Source of the DNA: Pelagibacteraceae bacterium AG-404-N13 | Lineage (GTDB): Bacteria; Pseudomonadota; Alphaproteobacteria; Pelagibacterales; Pelagibacteraceae | Direction: 5' to 3' | Assembly: GCA_003216255.1 (NCBI GenBank) | Contig: QCJD01000005.1 | Span: 16,315-80,314 of the forward strand | Length of the DNA: 64,000 nt | Part shown: piece by piece, positions 51,516 to 60,766 of the stretch | Numbering within the stretch: position 1 is the first letter of the stretch | How the letters are laid out: each line of letters begins with the position of its first letter | Made by a program: the position numbers and the translations under genes | The notes under the pieces: model-generated | Databases searched by the model: none | What the model saw: the letters and a program-made list of their open reading frames with translations, nothing else | What the model was told of the DNA's origin: nothing

Positions 51516-52063
51516 GTCGCAGGCTTAAAAGTACTCAATAATAATCTAAAAGGAATTAACATTATCAACGCTACGAAAAGTTTAACCCCTAAGTCTCCTA
51601 AAGATAATGTTACCCAAGGAATTCCAGTACCTGCAAAAGATATTGAAAAGAACAAAAAAGTATCAACTACAGAACCAAAAATAGATGATGCTAGGGGAGC
51701 AACAAACCATTTATTTCTTCTTAATCTATCAAATATTTGAATATCTAGTAATTGAGCTATTAAAAAAGCTGTTCCTGAACCTACGGCAATTCTTAATGAA
51801 ATCAAATCTGAGTAATTTGTTGAAAAAAATAATGTAAATGAAATACCTATAATAAAACCTAAATAAACAATTTTACGAGCTGCTATTTTTCCATATGATC
51901 TATTAGCTAAATCAGTAATTAAAAAAGCTATTGGATAGCTAAATGCTCCATAAGTTAAGATCTCATTTAAGCCATAATAATTTATAGGAAATTGAACCAA
52001 AAAATTTGAAGATAGAACAACTGCTCCCATAAAAAATGAGAGTATTAAAAATGATTTATTCAT
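51509..52063 (-). CDS. yhhQ: YhhQ/VUT-family queuosine precursor transporter
   Basis: A 184-residue membrane protein with six hydrophobic segments. The family parts are FSYPIAFLITDLANRSYGKIAARKIVYLG near residue 45, GSGTAFLIAQLLDIQIFDRLRR near 95 and APLASSIFGSVVDTFLFFSISF near 122. YhhQ imports 7-cyano-7-deazaguanine or related precursors for queuosine in tRNA. It starts on the stop of rpmB (TAATG), so it is probably translated from the rpmB transcript. Its end overlaps the agmatinase-like gene by 7 bases. Confidence 0.9.
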   Translation of the reverse strand: MNKSFLILSFFMGAVVLSSNFLVQFPINYYGLNEILTYGAFSYPIAFLITDLANRSYGKIAARKIVYLGFIIGISFTLFFSTNYSDLISLRIAVGSGTAFLIAQLLDIQIFDRLRRNKWFVAPLASSIFGSVVDTFLFFSISFAGTGIPWVTLSLGDLGVKLFVALIMLIPFRLLLSTFKPATQ

Positions 52064-52344
52064 TAAGCTGATTTGCTAATTAACGATTTTTTAAGTTTTT
52101 TTAACCTTGAAGATAAGTCTCTAGATTTTACTGATTTTAGAAATTCATCAAAACTACCCTTTTTATCCACAGACCTAACACCAGCATTTGAAACAGTGAG
52201 CTTTAAACTTTTTTTTAAAATATCACTTTTAAATTTTATTTTTTTAAGGTTTGGTAAAAATCTTCTTTTGGTTTTGTTGTTAGCATGACTAACGTTATGA
52301 CCTTTTAAAGGAATTTTTCCGGTAAGTTCGCATTTTTTAGACAT
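52063..52344 (-). CDS. rpmB: Ribosomal protein bL28
   Basis: A 93-residue ribosomal protein of the large subunit. The start [21 protein letters not shown] and [15 protein letters not shown] are diagnostic of L28, and [20 protein letters not shown] follows. The length is typical of alphaproteobacterial L28. It lacks the usual neighbour L33 in this window. A sigma-70 promoter lies right upstream, and the queuosine-precursor transporter is coupled downstream. Confidence 0.96.
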   Translation of the reverse strand: MSKKCELTGKIPLKGHNVSHANNKTKRRFLPNLKKIKFKSDILKKSLKLTVSNAGVRSVDKKGSFDEFLKSVKSRDLSSRLKKLKKSLISKSA

Positions 52345-52357
52345 TAAATTATGAGAC

Positions 52358-52386
52358 TGTATAAGATCTATGATCTAGCTCGTCAA
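52358..52386 (-). promoter_or_regulatory. Sigma-70 promoter of rpmB
   Basis: On the minus strand TTGACG (52386-52381) and TATACA (52363-52358) are separated by 17 bases, very close to the consensus. The -10 box is only 13 bases from the rpmB ATG at 52344, so the leader would be about 6-8 bases long and lack a Shine-Dalgarno sequence. The sequence lies in the 44-base gap after pyrD, whose stop forms a GATCAA/TTGATC hairpin (52387-52402). Confidence 0.7.
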
Positions 52387-52388
52387 GA

Positions 52389-53429
52389 TCAATTTTTTGA
52401 TCCTATTATTTCTGAGATATTTTTTATTCCCTGATTTTTTAAAATATCATTTAATTCATTGCTAATTTTAGATGCTATATTAGGTCCATTATAAACCATT
52501 CCAGTATAAAGTTGAATTAAGCTAGCTCCATTCAATAATTTTTCTAAAACACCTTTTCCAGAGTCAACGCCCCCTACTCCGATAATTTTAATATTTTTTC
52601 CAAGTAATTTATAAAAAATTCTTATTAGATGATTAGATATATTTTCTATAGGTCTTCCTGATAAACCTCCTTTTTCTAATTTGTTTATATTATTTAAACT
52701 ACCTCTGTTCATATCAGAAGTATTTGAAATGATAGCAATATCTACTAAATATTTATTTAATATTTCAGCCACACTTTCAATTTTATTATTTTCAATATCT
52801 GGTGAAATCTTAACTGCTATTGGAATATTAGATTTTACTTTAATTTTTTCTTTATGAATAGCATCCAATAATTCTTCTAGTTCATTTTTATTATGAAAAT
52901 CTCTTAGATTTTCTGTATTTGGAGATGAAATATTTATTGTTATATAATCTCCAAGATTATAAAATTTTCTAAAACATTTTAAATAATCTTCTACTCTATT
53001 TTTTGTATCTTTGTTTGGTCCAATATTTATTCCTAATAAGCCATGAGCTGAATTTTTTTTTATTCTAGCACTAATTTCGTCCGATCCAGAGTTATTAAAA
53101 CCTAATCTATTTATTAATGCTTTATCTTCTTCTAATCTGAAAACTCTTGGTTTTGGGTTTCCATATTGCGGATTAGGAGTAATTGTTCCAACTTCTACAA
53201 AACCAAATCCTAAATTAAACAAAGGATTATAAACTTCTGCATTTTTATCAAATCCAGCAGCTACACCTATTGGATTTTTGATATTTTTACCAAATAGCTT
53301 AGTTTTCAAAATTTCAGAATCAATAGCTTTACTTGAAGATATTAAATTTAATTTTAATGTTTTGATCGCTAAAGAGTGAGCAACTTCTGGGCTAAATTTA
53401 AATATAAAAGGTCTTATTTTTTTAAACAT
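52389..53429 (-). CDS. pyrD: Dihydroorotate dehydrogenase (quinone), class 2
   Basis: A 346-residue FMN enzyme oxidising dihydroorotate to orotate with quinone as acceptor, at the inner membrane. The N-terminal helix region (EVAHSLAIKTL) typical of class 2 is present. FMN and substrate parts are NPIGVAAGFDKNAEVYNPL, GFVEVGTITPNPQYGNPKPRVFRL, INISSPNTENLRD with the catalytic Ser, and GVGGVDSGKGVLEKLLNGASLIQLYTG near the end. The full length is preserved. It overlaps lysK by 8 bases. Confidence 0.96.
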   Translation of the reverse strand: MFKKIRPFIFKFSPEVAHSLAIKTLKLNLISSSKAIDSEILKTKLFGKNIKNPIGVAAGFDKNAEVYNPLFNLGFGFVEVGTITPNPQYGNPKPRVFRLEEDKALINRLGFNNSGSDEISARIKKNSAHGLLGINIGPNKDTKNRVEDYLKCFRKFYNLGDYITINISSPNTENLRDFHNKNELEELLDAIHKEKIKVKSNIPIAVKISPDIENNKIESVAEILNKYLVDIAIISNTSDMNRGSLNNINKLEKGGLSGRPIENISNHLIRIFYKLLGKNIKIIGVGGVDSGKGVLEKLLNGASLIQLYTGMVYNGPNIASKISNELNDILKNQGIKNISEIIGSKN

Positions 53430-54990
53430 TATTTAATTTATTTTTTATAAGTTCTTTAGTTTCATTAACTCCAAAAAAACTAATAAAAAAACCCATTCTA
53501 GGCCCATTTTCTTCTCCAAATACAACTTCATAGATTAATTTAAACCATTCTCTCAAGTTTTCCTTATAACCATTTTCTTTTCCAACAGTATATATATTTG
53601 TCTGAATATCTTCTGGTTGCATGTTGTCGTTACAATTATCTAGAACTTTAATTAGCGCTTCCAGAGCATTTTTTTCTTCATTATTTGGTTTTTTGTATAT
53701 TTTTTTTAGTTTTATAACATCATTAAAATATTTAATTGCATATTCAATTAAGTTATCAAATATAGGATAATCTTTTTCAGAAATATTTTTTTTATATTTT
53801 CTTACAAATTTCCATAACAGTTCCTTTGTGTCTGCATTGCTTGTCTCAACAAGATTTAATAACATAGAAAAAGGCATAACAGACTTTTCATTAGGCATTT
53901 TTCCATTATGAACGTGCCAAACTGGATTTAATAATAATTGTAATTCATTTTGGTTTTTTCCTTTTTCGATAAGGTCAAGATATTCATCCACTGCTTTTGG
54001 CACTATTTCCTTATAAAGTTTTTTCGCTCGTTTAGGGTTTTGATACATAAAAAGTGATAAGCTTTCTGGCGAAGCATATTCTAACCACTCATCAATTGTT
54101 ATACCATTTCCCTTAGATTTAGAAATTTTTTCACCTTTTTCATCTAGAAATAATTCATAAGCGAAACCTGAAGGATTTGATTTACCTAATAGTTTTATTA
54201 TCTTTGTTGATAATATAGCACTTTCAATTAGATCTTTACCATACATTTCAAAATCAACATCAAGAGCATACCATCTCATAGCCCAATCAACTTTCCACTG
54301 TAATTTACAATTTCCATCTAATATACTTTTTTCAAGTTCACTTCCCTTATTATCAAAAATAATTTTAGAATTTTTTTCATCTATATTTAAAATAGGTATT
54401 TCTAAGACAGTTCCCGTTTTTGGACAGATTGGTAAAAAAGGAGAATATGTCTTTTGCCTTTCTTTTCCAAGTGTTGGAAGAATTATATCCATTATACCCT
54501 GATAATTTTTTAATATGAGTTTTAAAGTAGAATTAAAATACCCAGAACTATAAAGATCTGTTGAGCTTTTAAAAATATATTTAAAATAAAATTTATTTAA
54601 AAATTTTTTTAACATTTCATTATTATGTTCTCCAAAACTATTATATTTTTCAAATGGATCTGGCACCTTGGTCAAGGGCTTGTGCAAGTTCTTTTCTAAC
54701 TTTTCTTGATTTGGAACGTTTCCAGGAACTTTTCTTAATCCATCCATATCATCAGAAAAAGTTATAATTTCTTTTGGAAGATCAGTAAGTTGATTAAGAG
54801 CATTAACAATCATTGATGTTCTTGCAACTTCACCAAAGGTTCCTATATGAGGTAAACCGCTTGGTCCATATCCAGTCTGAAGTGTTATTTTGCCTTTAGA
54901 TTCAATATATTTTTTTCTCTCTTTGAGAATTTTTTTTGCTTCTACAAAAGGCCAGGCATTTGTTTTTTCTATATTAGATTTATCTATCAC
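53422..54990 (-). CDS. lysK: Lysyl-tRNA synthetase, class I
   Basis: A 522-residue class I LysRS charging tRNA-Lys. The HIGH-like motif SGLPHIGTFGEVAR lies near residue 45, the KMSKS-like motif EKISKSKGN near 290 and the substrate region YPFDSxD-type (here TFSDDMDGLRKVPGNVP) near 98. This archaeal-type enzyme replaces the common class II LysS in alphaproteobacteria. The C-terminal helical anticodon-binding domain is complete. It overlaps pyrD by 8 bases. Confidence 0.95.
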   Translation of the reverse strand: MIDKSNIEKTNAWPFVEAKKILKERKKYIESKGKITLQTGYGPSGLPHIGTFGEVARTSMIVNALNQLTDLPKEIITFSDDMDGLRKVPGNVPNQEKLEKNLHKPLTKVPDPFEKYNSFGEHNNEMLKKFLNKFYFKYIFKSSTDLYSSGYFNSTLKLILKNYQGIMDIILPTLGKERQKTYSPFLPICPKTGTVLEIPILNIDEKNSKIIFDNKGSELEKSILDGNCKLQWKVDWAMRWYALDVDFEMYGKDLIESAILSTKIIKLLGKSNPSGFAYELFLDEKGEKISKSKGNGITIDEWLEYASPESLSLFMYQNPKRAKKLYKEIVPKAVDEYLDLIEKGKNQNELQLLLNPVWHVHNGKMPNEKSVMPFSMLLNLVETSNADTKELLWKFVRKYKKNISEKDYPIFDNLIEYAIKYFNDVIKLKKIYKKPNNEEKNALEALIKVLDNCNDNMQPEDIQTNIYTVGKENGYKENLREWFKLIYEVVFGEENGPRMGFFISFFGVNETKELIKNKLNNV

Positions 54991-55076
54991 AACAATGTAA
55001 ACAACTTATATATTAACGTTTTTTATAATTCTTATAGAGTTGAAATTTATTTACCATAAAATAATGTTCTTTTAAA

Positions 55077-56525
55077 ATGTCCAATTATAAAACTGTTTTT
55101 TTTACATTAGGGGTTTTGCAAATTATTTTAGGTCTATCAATGATAGTACCTATTTTGGCTCAATTTTTTTATGACCAAATGGACTCTGGTTTTGTAAGTT
55201 CTGGAGTGATTACAATAATATTTGGTGTACTATTTTTTTTATCTAATCTCGATCATAATAAAAAACTGAGTTTGCCCCAAGCTTTTCTTCTCACGGCATT
55301 ATCTTGGCTAAGTATTGCAATATTTGGATCTCTTCCTTTTGTATTTTCTAATATTGAATTAAGTCTCACTGACGCATTTTTTGAAAGTATGTCAGGTATA
55401 ACTACAACTGGATCAACAATATTAACTAATTTAAACGAAACCCCAAAAGCCATCTTGTTATGGCGTGCTATGCTTCAGTGGTTAGGTGGAATAGGAATAA
55501 TCGTAATGGCTATAACTTTAATGCCAATTATGAATATAGGTGGAATGCAATTATTTGTAATTTCTACAAGCAACACTCCAGAAAAAATACTACCAAAGTC
55601 TAAAGAAGTTTCTGTAAGACTAATTTTAGTTTACATAGCACTTACCATTGCATGTGCAGTGTTTTATAAAATTTTTGGAATGGGTTTTTTTGACAGTATT
55701 GTTCATTCTATGACAACCATAGCAACTGGTGGATTTTCAAATTATAACGAGTCAATTGGTTATTTTGATAGTGCATTAATTGAAACTACATCAATGATAT
55801 TTATTATTATGGGAAGTATACCATTTATTGCATATATTAAGTTTTTAAATGGAGACAAAAAAATATTTTTAAATGACACGCAAATAAAAACTTTTTTTAA
55901 AATAATTATATTCTCTGTACTTTTAATGTTTATTTATTTGTCAATAATAAATCAAAGTGTATTACAATTTAATTTTAGAGAAGTTGCTTTTAATGTAATT
56001 TCTATTCTAACTGGAACAGGATATGTTACACAAAATTTTAGTGAATGGGGATCATTTCCATTAATGTATTTTTTAATATTAATGTTTATTGGTGGATGTG
56101 CAGGATCAACTGCATGTGGAATTAAAATATTTAGAGTTCAAATTTTATATCAATTTTTAACTAATCAATTAAAAAAAATAATTTATCCGAGGGGTATATT
56201 TAATATTAAATACGAAAAAAATAATGTTGATGAAAAATTTATGTCTTCAATAATTTCATTTATTTTTTTATATATATTGATTTTTTTTATTGTTACCGCT
56301 TTATTGTCAATTAATGGTTTAGACTTTATTACAGCTATATCTGCGGCAGCTACATCAATATCAAACGTTGGTCCAGGTTTGGGTGAAATTATTGGACCAA
56401 ATGGAAATTTTTCACAATTAACAGATTTTTCTAAGTGGATTTTGAGTATTTCAATGATTTTAGGTAGATTAGAATTGTTTGCTGTATTAGTATTGTTTAT
56501 ACCTTCATTTTGGAGAAAATATTGA
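55077..56525 (+). CDS. trkH: Potassium uptake protein TrkH
   Basis: A 482-residue K+ transporter with four repeated membrane-pore-membrane units. The selectivity-filter regions are seen in SGITTTGSTILTNL near residue 105, TTIATGGFSNYNES near 213, ISILTGTGYVTQNFSEWG near 308 and AATSISNVGPGLGEIIGP near 430. It needs the NAD-binding partner TrkA, which is not adjacent. Its stop codon overlaps the TTG start of the following AmpG-like transporter. Confidence 0.94.
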   Translation: MSNYKTVFFTLGVLQIILGLSMIVPILAQFFYDQMDSGFVSSGVITIIFGVLFFLSNLDHNKKLSLPQAFLLTALSWLSIAIFGSLPFVFSNIELSLTDAFFESMSGITTTGSTILTNLNETPKAILLWRAMLQWLGGIGIIVMAITLMPIMNIGGMQLFVISTSNTPEKILPKSKEVSVRLILVYIALTIACAVFYKIFGMGFFDSIVHSMTTIATGGFSNYNESIGYFDSALIETTSMIFIIMGSIPFIAYIKFLNGDKKIFLNDTQIKTFFKIIIFSVLLMFIYLSIINQSVLQFNFREVAFNVISILTGTGYVTQNFSEWGSFPLMYFLILMFIGGCAGSTACGIKIFRVQILYQFLTNQLKKIIYPRGIFNIKYEKNNVDEKFMSSIISFIFLYILIFFIVTALLSINGLDFITAISAAATSISNVGPGLGEIIGPNGNFSQLTDFSKWILSISMILGRLELFAVLVLFIPSFWRKY

Positions 56526-57898
56526 TAAATAAAAAAACACATAGTTGGGCAGAGTCTTTGTTGGTTTACAAAGATATAAGAATGCTTAGAATTTTGCTTC
56601 TTGGTTCAATAAGTGGTTTCCCATGGGTATTAATAGCAAGTAGTTTAAGCTTGTGGTTAAAAGAGGAAGGACTTAGTAGATCAACTATCGGTTGGGCAGG
56701 TTTAATTTTTGGAGTTTATGCATTTAATTACTTATGGGCACCAATAATAGATAGAATTCAAATACCATTTTTAACTAAAAAATTAGGTCATAGAAGAGGA
56801 TGGATTGTTTTAATGCAAATTACAATTCTGTTAAGCCTAGTAGTTTGGAGCTTCATAAACCCAACACAAAACTTAGCACTACTAATTACTGTTGGATTAA
56901 TTATTGCAATTGCTTCTGCTACACAAGATATAACTGTTGATGCTTTAAGAATTGAACAAATAAATGCAAATGAAGGAAAGTCTATGGCAGCTGGTGCAGC
57001 CATGGCTGTAGTTGGCTGGTGGACAGGTTATAAATTAGGAGGTGTAATCGCTTTATTTGTTGCAGAATACTTTGAAAATATTGGTATTTCTGATTATTGG
57101 CAAGCTACATTTCTAGTGTTGGGAGTTGTAATAATTCTAATGAATATAGGTTTAATGTTTGTTCATGAACCAATAAAAACAGATAGACAAAAAAGACAAC
57201 AGGAAACTGATAAACTTATACAAGGAAAACTTGGATCAAAAAATATTTTAACATCTTTCATTGCTTATATTACTGGAACTATTGGTGGACCTATAATTAG
57301 TTTTTTCAGAAAAAATGGATTTGCGATTGCTGTTGGTATTTTAGGTTTTGTTTTCTTGTTTAAAATTGGAGAAGCATTCCTTGGACGAATGTCTATTGTT
57401 TTTTATAAAGAAATAGGATTTTCAAAAGGTCAGATAGCTATTTACTCTAAGGGACTTGGATGGATTACAACAGTTGTTTTCACCTTATTAGGAGGTGTTA
57501 TGGCTATGAGGGCGGGAACAATTAAAACAATGTTCTTTGCTGGAGGATTAATGGCTCTAACAAATTTACTGTTTGCTATTTTAGCTTGGACGGGCAAATC
57601 TGAATTATTATTCGCAATTGCAGTAATAGCTGATGATATTACGGCAGCTTTTGCAACGGTTGCATTTGTAGCTTTTATATCATTGTTAGTCGATAGAACT
57701 TACACAGCTACACAATACGCATTACTTGCTTCAATTGGAACAGCTGGAAGAACAACACTTGCTTCATCTTCCGGTGCATTAGTTGATTGGCTAAATGGAG
57801 ACTGGGGAACTTTTTTTGTATTAACCACAATCATGGTTATACCGTCTCTAATTTGCTTGTGGTTTATAAGGAATAAAGTAAAAATTGGTGCAAAATAA
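56522..57898 (+). CDS. ampG: AmpG-like muropeptide transporter (MFS)
   Basis: A 458-residue major-facilitator transporter with twelve to fourteen helices. The AmpG signature includes SGFPWVLIASSLSLWLKEEGLSRSTIG near residue 35, YLWAPIIDRI near 70 and LGHRRGWIVLMQ near 88. It brings GlcNAc-anhydroMurNAc peptides from periplasm to cytosol for recycling. Two TTG starts exist; 56522 is chosen because GGAGA lies six bases upstream and the TTG overlaps the trkH stop in a typical coupled pattern. It matches the lytic transglycosylase and AmgK/MurU genes in this window. Confidence 0.92.
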   Translation: MINKKTHSWAESLLVYKDIRMLRILLLGSISGFPWVLIASSLSLWLKEEGLSRSTIGWAGLIFGVYAFNYLWAPIIDRIQIPFLTKKLGHRRGWIVLMQITILLSLVVWSFINPTQNLALLITVGLIIAIASATQDITVDALRIEQINANEGKSMAAGAAMAVVGWWTGYKLGGVIALFVAEYFENIGISDYWQATFLVLGVVIILMNIGLMFVHEPIKTDRQKRQQETDKLIQGKLGSKNILTSFIAYITGTIGGPIISFFRKNGFAIAVGILGFVFLFKIGEAFLGRMSIVFYKEIGFSKGQIAIYSKGLGWITTVVFTLLGGVMAMRAGTIKTMFFAGGLMALTNLLFAILAWTGKSELLFAIAVIADDITAAFATVAFVAFISLLVDRTYTATQYALLASIGTAGRTTLASSSGALVDWLNGDWGTFFVLTTIMVIPSLICLWFIRNKVKIGAK

Positions 57899-58610
57899 TT
57901 TTTTTTGTAATTATCCATATATCAATATATTCGAAAATCCTTCAAACAATTCAAAAATAAGTTCACAAATTATTTATGGTGAAAAATTTAAAGTTTTAAG
58001 AAAAGTAAAAAATTTTCTTAAAATAAGAACTTCTTACGATAGATATCAAGGTTTTATAAAAAACAAAAAATTCGAAAAAAAAATAAATGCCACTCATAAA
58101 GTAAAAGTTTTAAAAACTAAAATTTTAAAATCAAATAAATTTTTACCTTTCTCAAGTGAAATAGAGATTTTAAAAAAGAAAAAAAATTATGTAATGTTTA
58201 AAAAAGATAAATGGATAAAAGCAAAAGATATTAATCCGATTAATCAAAAAGATAATAATATACTTAAAATACTTAGAATATTTTTAAATTGTAAGTATAA
58301 ATGGGGAGGAAAAACCTATAACGGCATAGACTGCTCTGCATTAATACAATTATTTTACAAATTTAATAATAAGTTTTTTCCAAGAGATACGGTTGATCAA
58401 GTAAAATTTAAAAAAGGTATAAAAATAAAAAAATTTAAACTTGGAGATATTATTTATTGGAAAGGACATGTTGCAATTTGTATTAACTCAAATAAATTAA
58501 TACATGCTTATGGACCAAGAAAAAAAGTTTTGGTTATGGATATTAACAAAACTATTAGGCTTATTAAAAAAACTGCAAATTTAGAAGTAAAAAAAGTCTT
58601 TCGAATTTAG
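57888..58610 (+). CDS. NlpC/P60 peptidoglycan endopeptidase with SH3-like domains
   Basis: A roughly 240-residue protein. Two bacterial-SH3-like segments (PYINIFENPSNNSKISSQII onward and residues about 65-115) precede an NlpC/P60 domain. Its catalytic Cys is at about 149 (GIDCSALIQLFY), the His at about 194 (KGHVAIC) and a third polar residue in LIHAYGP. Family members cut peptide stems, usually gamma-D-Glu to diaminopimelate. No ATG is available: a GTG at 57888 is used, with a TTG at 57885 as alternative, both inside the end of ampG. There is no signal peptide, so it may act on recycled muropeptides in the cytosol. Confidence 0.87.
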   Translation: MQNNFFCNYPYINIFENPSNNSKISSQIIYGEKFKVLRKVKNFLKIRTSYDRYQGFIKNKKFEKKINATHKVKVLKTKILKSNKFLPFSSEIEILKKKKNYVMFKKDKWIKAKDINPINQKDNNILKILRIFLNCKYKWGGKTYNGIDCSALIQLFYKFNNKFFPRDTVDQVKFKKGIKIKKFKLGDIIYWKGHVAICINSNKLIHAYGPRKKVLVMDINKTIRLIKKTANLEVKKVFRI

Positions 58611-58612
58611 TC

Positions 58613-59506
58613 TTACTCTCTTCCAAAATCTGGTTTTGCGATATCCTGTTTTAAATTGATTATTTGACGTCTTACTTTTTTTGAATTTATAAGTTTTTTT
58701 ATTAAATTTTTATCTTCTAAATTCTTAATATTTTTTTTGAATGAATTTAAATTTTTAATAAATATGTTAATTGCATCAATCATATTTTTTTTATTATTAA
58801 AAAAAATATCTCTCCACATAATCTCATTTGAAGCAGCTATCCTAGAAAAATCTCTTAGCCCGCCAGCACTATATTTAATAATATTTTTTTTTTGTTTTTT
58901 TTGAAAATCTTGAGCAGTTTTTATTAAATTGTATGCAATTAAGTGTGGAAGATGGCTAGTTAATGCAAATATCTTATCATGATCTTTTGGATCCATTAAA
59001 ATTATTTTTGATCCAAGTTTTTTCCAAAACTGTATTATTTTTTTTTGTTTTTTAGAATTTTTGTCTTTAATAATAATACACCATTTATTAATAAATAAGC
59101 TCTTTGAACCGTGTTCAGGACCGCTTACCTCTGAACCAGATATAGGATGGCTTAATATCCAGTCTAAAGATTTATTTAATTTTTTATTTTTTAAATTTAA
59201 TACATTTTGCTTAGTTGAACCAACATCTGTAATTATACTTTTTTTTCCTAAATACTTATTTAAGTTTGGAATAATTTTGTCGTATTGGCTCATTGGAGTT
59301 GATATAATAACAATATCAATATCTGATATTTTTTTATCTAATTTTTTTAAAATAGTTATTTTTGAATTTATCTTTTTGATTTTAAAAATATTTTTTTTTG
59401 ATTTTTCATAAACAAATATTTTTTTTGAAATTTTTTTATTGATACATCCTCTTAAAATAGATGATCCAATTAATCCACACCCTATAATTAATAATTTTTT
59501 AAACAT
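58613..59506 (-). CDS. tyrA: Prephenate/arogenate dehydrogenase
   Basis: A 297-residue NAD(P)-dependent enzyme of tyrosine synthesis. The N-terminal Rossmann motif LLIIGCGLIGSSILRG is at residues 5-20, and the substrate parts are DVGSTKQNVLNL near residue 93, HPISGSEVSGPEHGS near 120 and ALTSHLPHLIAYNL near 180. The family His (SHLPH) is present. It lacks a fused chorismate mutase or ACT domain. It overlaps hisC by 8 bases. Confidence 0.93.
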   Translation of the reverse strand: MFKKLLIIGCGLIGSSILRGCINKKISKKIFVYEKSKKNIFKIKKINSKITILKKLDKKISDIDIVIISTPMSQYDKIIPNLNKYLGKKSIITDVGSTKQNVLNLKNKKLNKSLDWILSHPISGSEVSGPEHGSKSLFINKWCIIIKDKNSKKQKKIIQFWKKLGSKIILMDPKDHDKIFALTSHLPHLIAYNLIKTAQDFQKKQKKNIIKYSAGGLRDFSRIAASNEIMWRDIFFNNKKNMIDAINIFIKNLNSFKKNIKNLEDKNLIKKLINSKKVRRQIINLKQDIAKPDFGRE

Positions 59507-60587
59507 GTTTAAAAATAGATTTCATTTTATTTAATAAAAATATATTTTCCTTTTTGCTTCCGATTGTTAGTCTTAAACAATTTTTAATTCCATAAGATTT
59601 CATCTCTCTTAATATAATTCCATAGTTTTCAAGTTTTTTTTCAACTTTTTCAGCTGATAACTTGCATTTGCTAAAATTTAATAAAAAGAAATTTGGTCCA
59701 ATATCGTTGGTACTTATATTATACTTTTCAAATTCTTTTTTAATTCTTTTGCACCAAAAAATGTTGTGATTAACTGATTTTTGTAAAAATTTTCTATCCG
59801 TTAACGACTCTTTAGCGCAAATTTGGGCAATCTTATTTACATTGAAAGGTGGTTTTATTCTATATAGTTCTTTAATTATTTTTTTATCTCCATATCCCCA
59901 ACCCACTCTCAATGCTGCTAATCCATAAATCTTTGAGAAAGTTCTTAATATAAATACATTATTCTTATTTTTAAAGAGATCTAATCCTGATTTATAATCC
60001 TTATTTAGCATATATTCAAAGTATGCATCATCTACAACAAGCAAAATATTTTGCCTTAGTTTTTTTCTCAAATCTAATAACTCTTTTTTAGAAATATAAG
60101 TTCCTGTCGGATTATTTGGGTTGGCAAGAAAAACAATTTTAGTTTTTTTCGAAACTTTTTTTATAATTTCTTTTATTGAAACTTTGAAATTTAATTCTTT
60201 AGAATAAATTACTTTAGCACCAACTATTTTCGCATAAATTCTATACATTAGAAAGCTATATTGGGGCACTATTACTTCATCTCCTTTGTTTAAAAAAAGT
60301 TGGCATAACATTTGAATTATTTCATCAGAGCCTGATCCGCAAATTACTTTATTTAAATCACAATTATATTTTTTCGAAATTGTATTTATAAGCTCTTTAA
60401 ATTTTCCGTCAGGATATTTAGAAATATTCGAATTAAAAGACTTTAATACTTTTTTTGCTTTATCACTTATACCAAGAGCTGATTCATTAGCCGACAATTT
60501 TATAATTTTATTATTTTTTTTTGTTATTGATCTTCCTGGCTTATAAGCTTGTAAATTTATTTTTCTAAAAGATGGATTAATCATCAC
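59499..60587 (-). CDS. hisC: Histidinol-phosphate aminotransferase
   Basis: A 362-residue fold-type I PLP enzyme. The PLP Lys is in RTFSKIYGLAALRVGWG near residue 220. Other parts are GSGSDEIIQML near 83, NPNNPTGTYIS near 155 and DDAYFEYM near 182. It makes histidinol phosphate. Being next to tyrA, it may also transaminate aromatic keto acids, as known for some HisC. The pair hisC-tyrA next to metX-metW is a conserved alphaproteobacterial arrangement. Confidence 0.93.
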   Translation of the reverse strand: MMINPSFRKINLQAYKPGRSITKKNNKIIKLSANESALGISDKAKKVLKSFNSNISKYPDGKFKELINTISKKYNCDLNKVICGSGSDEIIQMLCQLFLNKGDEVIVPQYSFLMYRIYAKIVGAKVIYSKELNFKVSIKEIIKKVSKKTKIVFLANPNNPTGTYISKKELLDLRKKLRQNILLVVDDAYFEYMLNKDYKSGLDLFKNKNNVFILRTFSKIYGLAALRVGWGYGDKKIIKELYRIKPPFNVNKIAQICAKESLTDRKFLQKSVNHNIFWCKRIKKEFEKYNISTNDIGPNFFLLNFSKCKLSAEKVEKKLENYGIILREMKSYGIKNCLRLTIGSKKENIFLLNKMKSIFKHV

Positions 60588-60649
60588 TCTAATTTTTAGT
60601 AATAAATAGTCTTATAATTAAATAATACAATCAATTATTTCTTTATAAA

Positions 60650-60676
60650 TTGACATACAGTTATCTATCTTATAAA
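60650..60676 (+). promoter_or_regulatory. Sigma-70 promoter of the SAM-II/metX transcript
   Basis: TTGACA at 60650-60655 and TATAAA at 60671-60676, spacer 15 bases (or a shifted -10 with 17). The expected start of transcription, about 60683, falls exactly at the first base of the SAM-II aptamer, which supports both calls. Confidence 0.65.
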
Positions 60677-60682
60677 ACGTTT

Positions 60683-60740
60683 ATGCGCTGATTTAAACTG
60701 AATTGCGAGCGCTTTAAAAAACCTGCTAAACAAGTTTTTT
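60683..60740 (+). ncRNA. SAM-II riboswitch upstream of metX
   Basis: The sequence matches the SAM-II (metA) aptamer: GCGCTGATTTAA at 60685-60696, then GAATTGCGAGCGC at 60700-60712, and the 3' part with GCTAAA at 60725-60730. P1 is GCGCT (60685-60689) paired with AGCGC (60708-60712). The pseudoknot pairs AAACT (60695-60699) with AGTTT (60733-60737). It binds S-adenosylmethionine and lowers expression of metX. The aptamer ends about 27 bases before the ATG; no terminator is visible, so translational control is likely. Confidence 0.88.
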
Positions 60741-60766
60741 ACCTCACAATTCAACAAAAAAAGTAT

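Noticed and set aside
59061-59411. 116-codon open frame on the plus strand inside tyrA
   Set aside because: It lies fully antisense to a well-supported dehydrogenase, has no family features and consists mainly of Phe/Ile/Leu, as expected for antisense translation of AT-rich coding DNA.
60741-60766. Tandem SAM-V aptamer after SAM-II, as known for some SAR11 genes
   Set aside because: Only 26 bases remain before the metX ATG, too short for a second aptamer.
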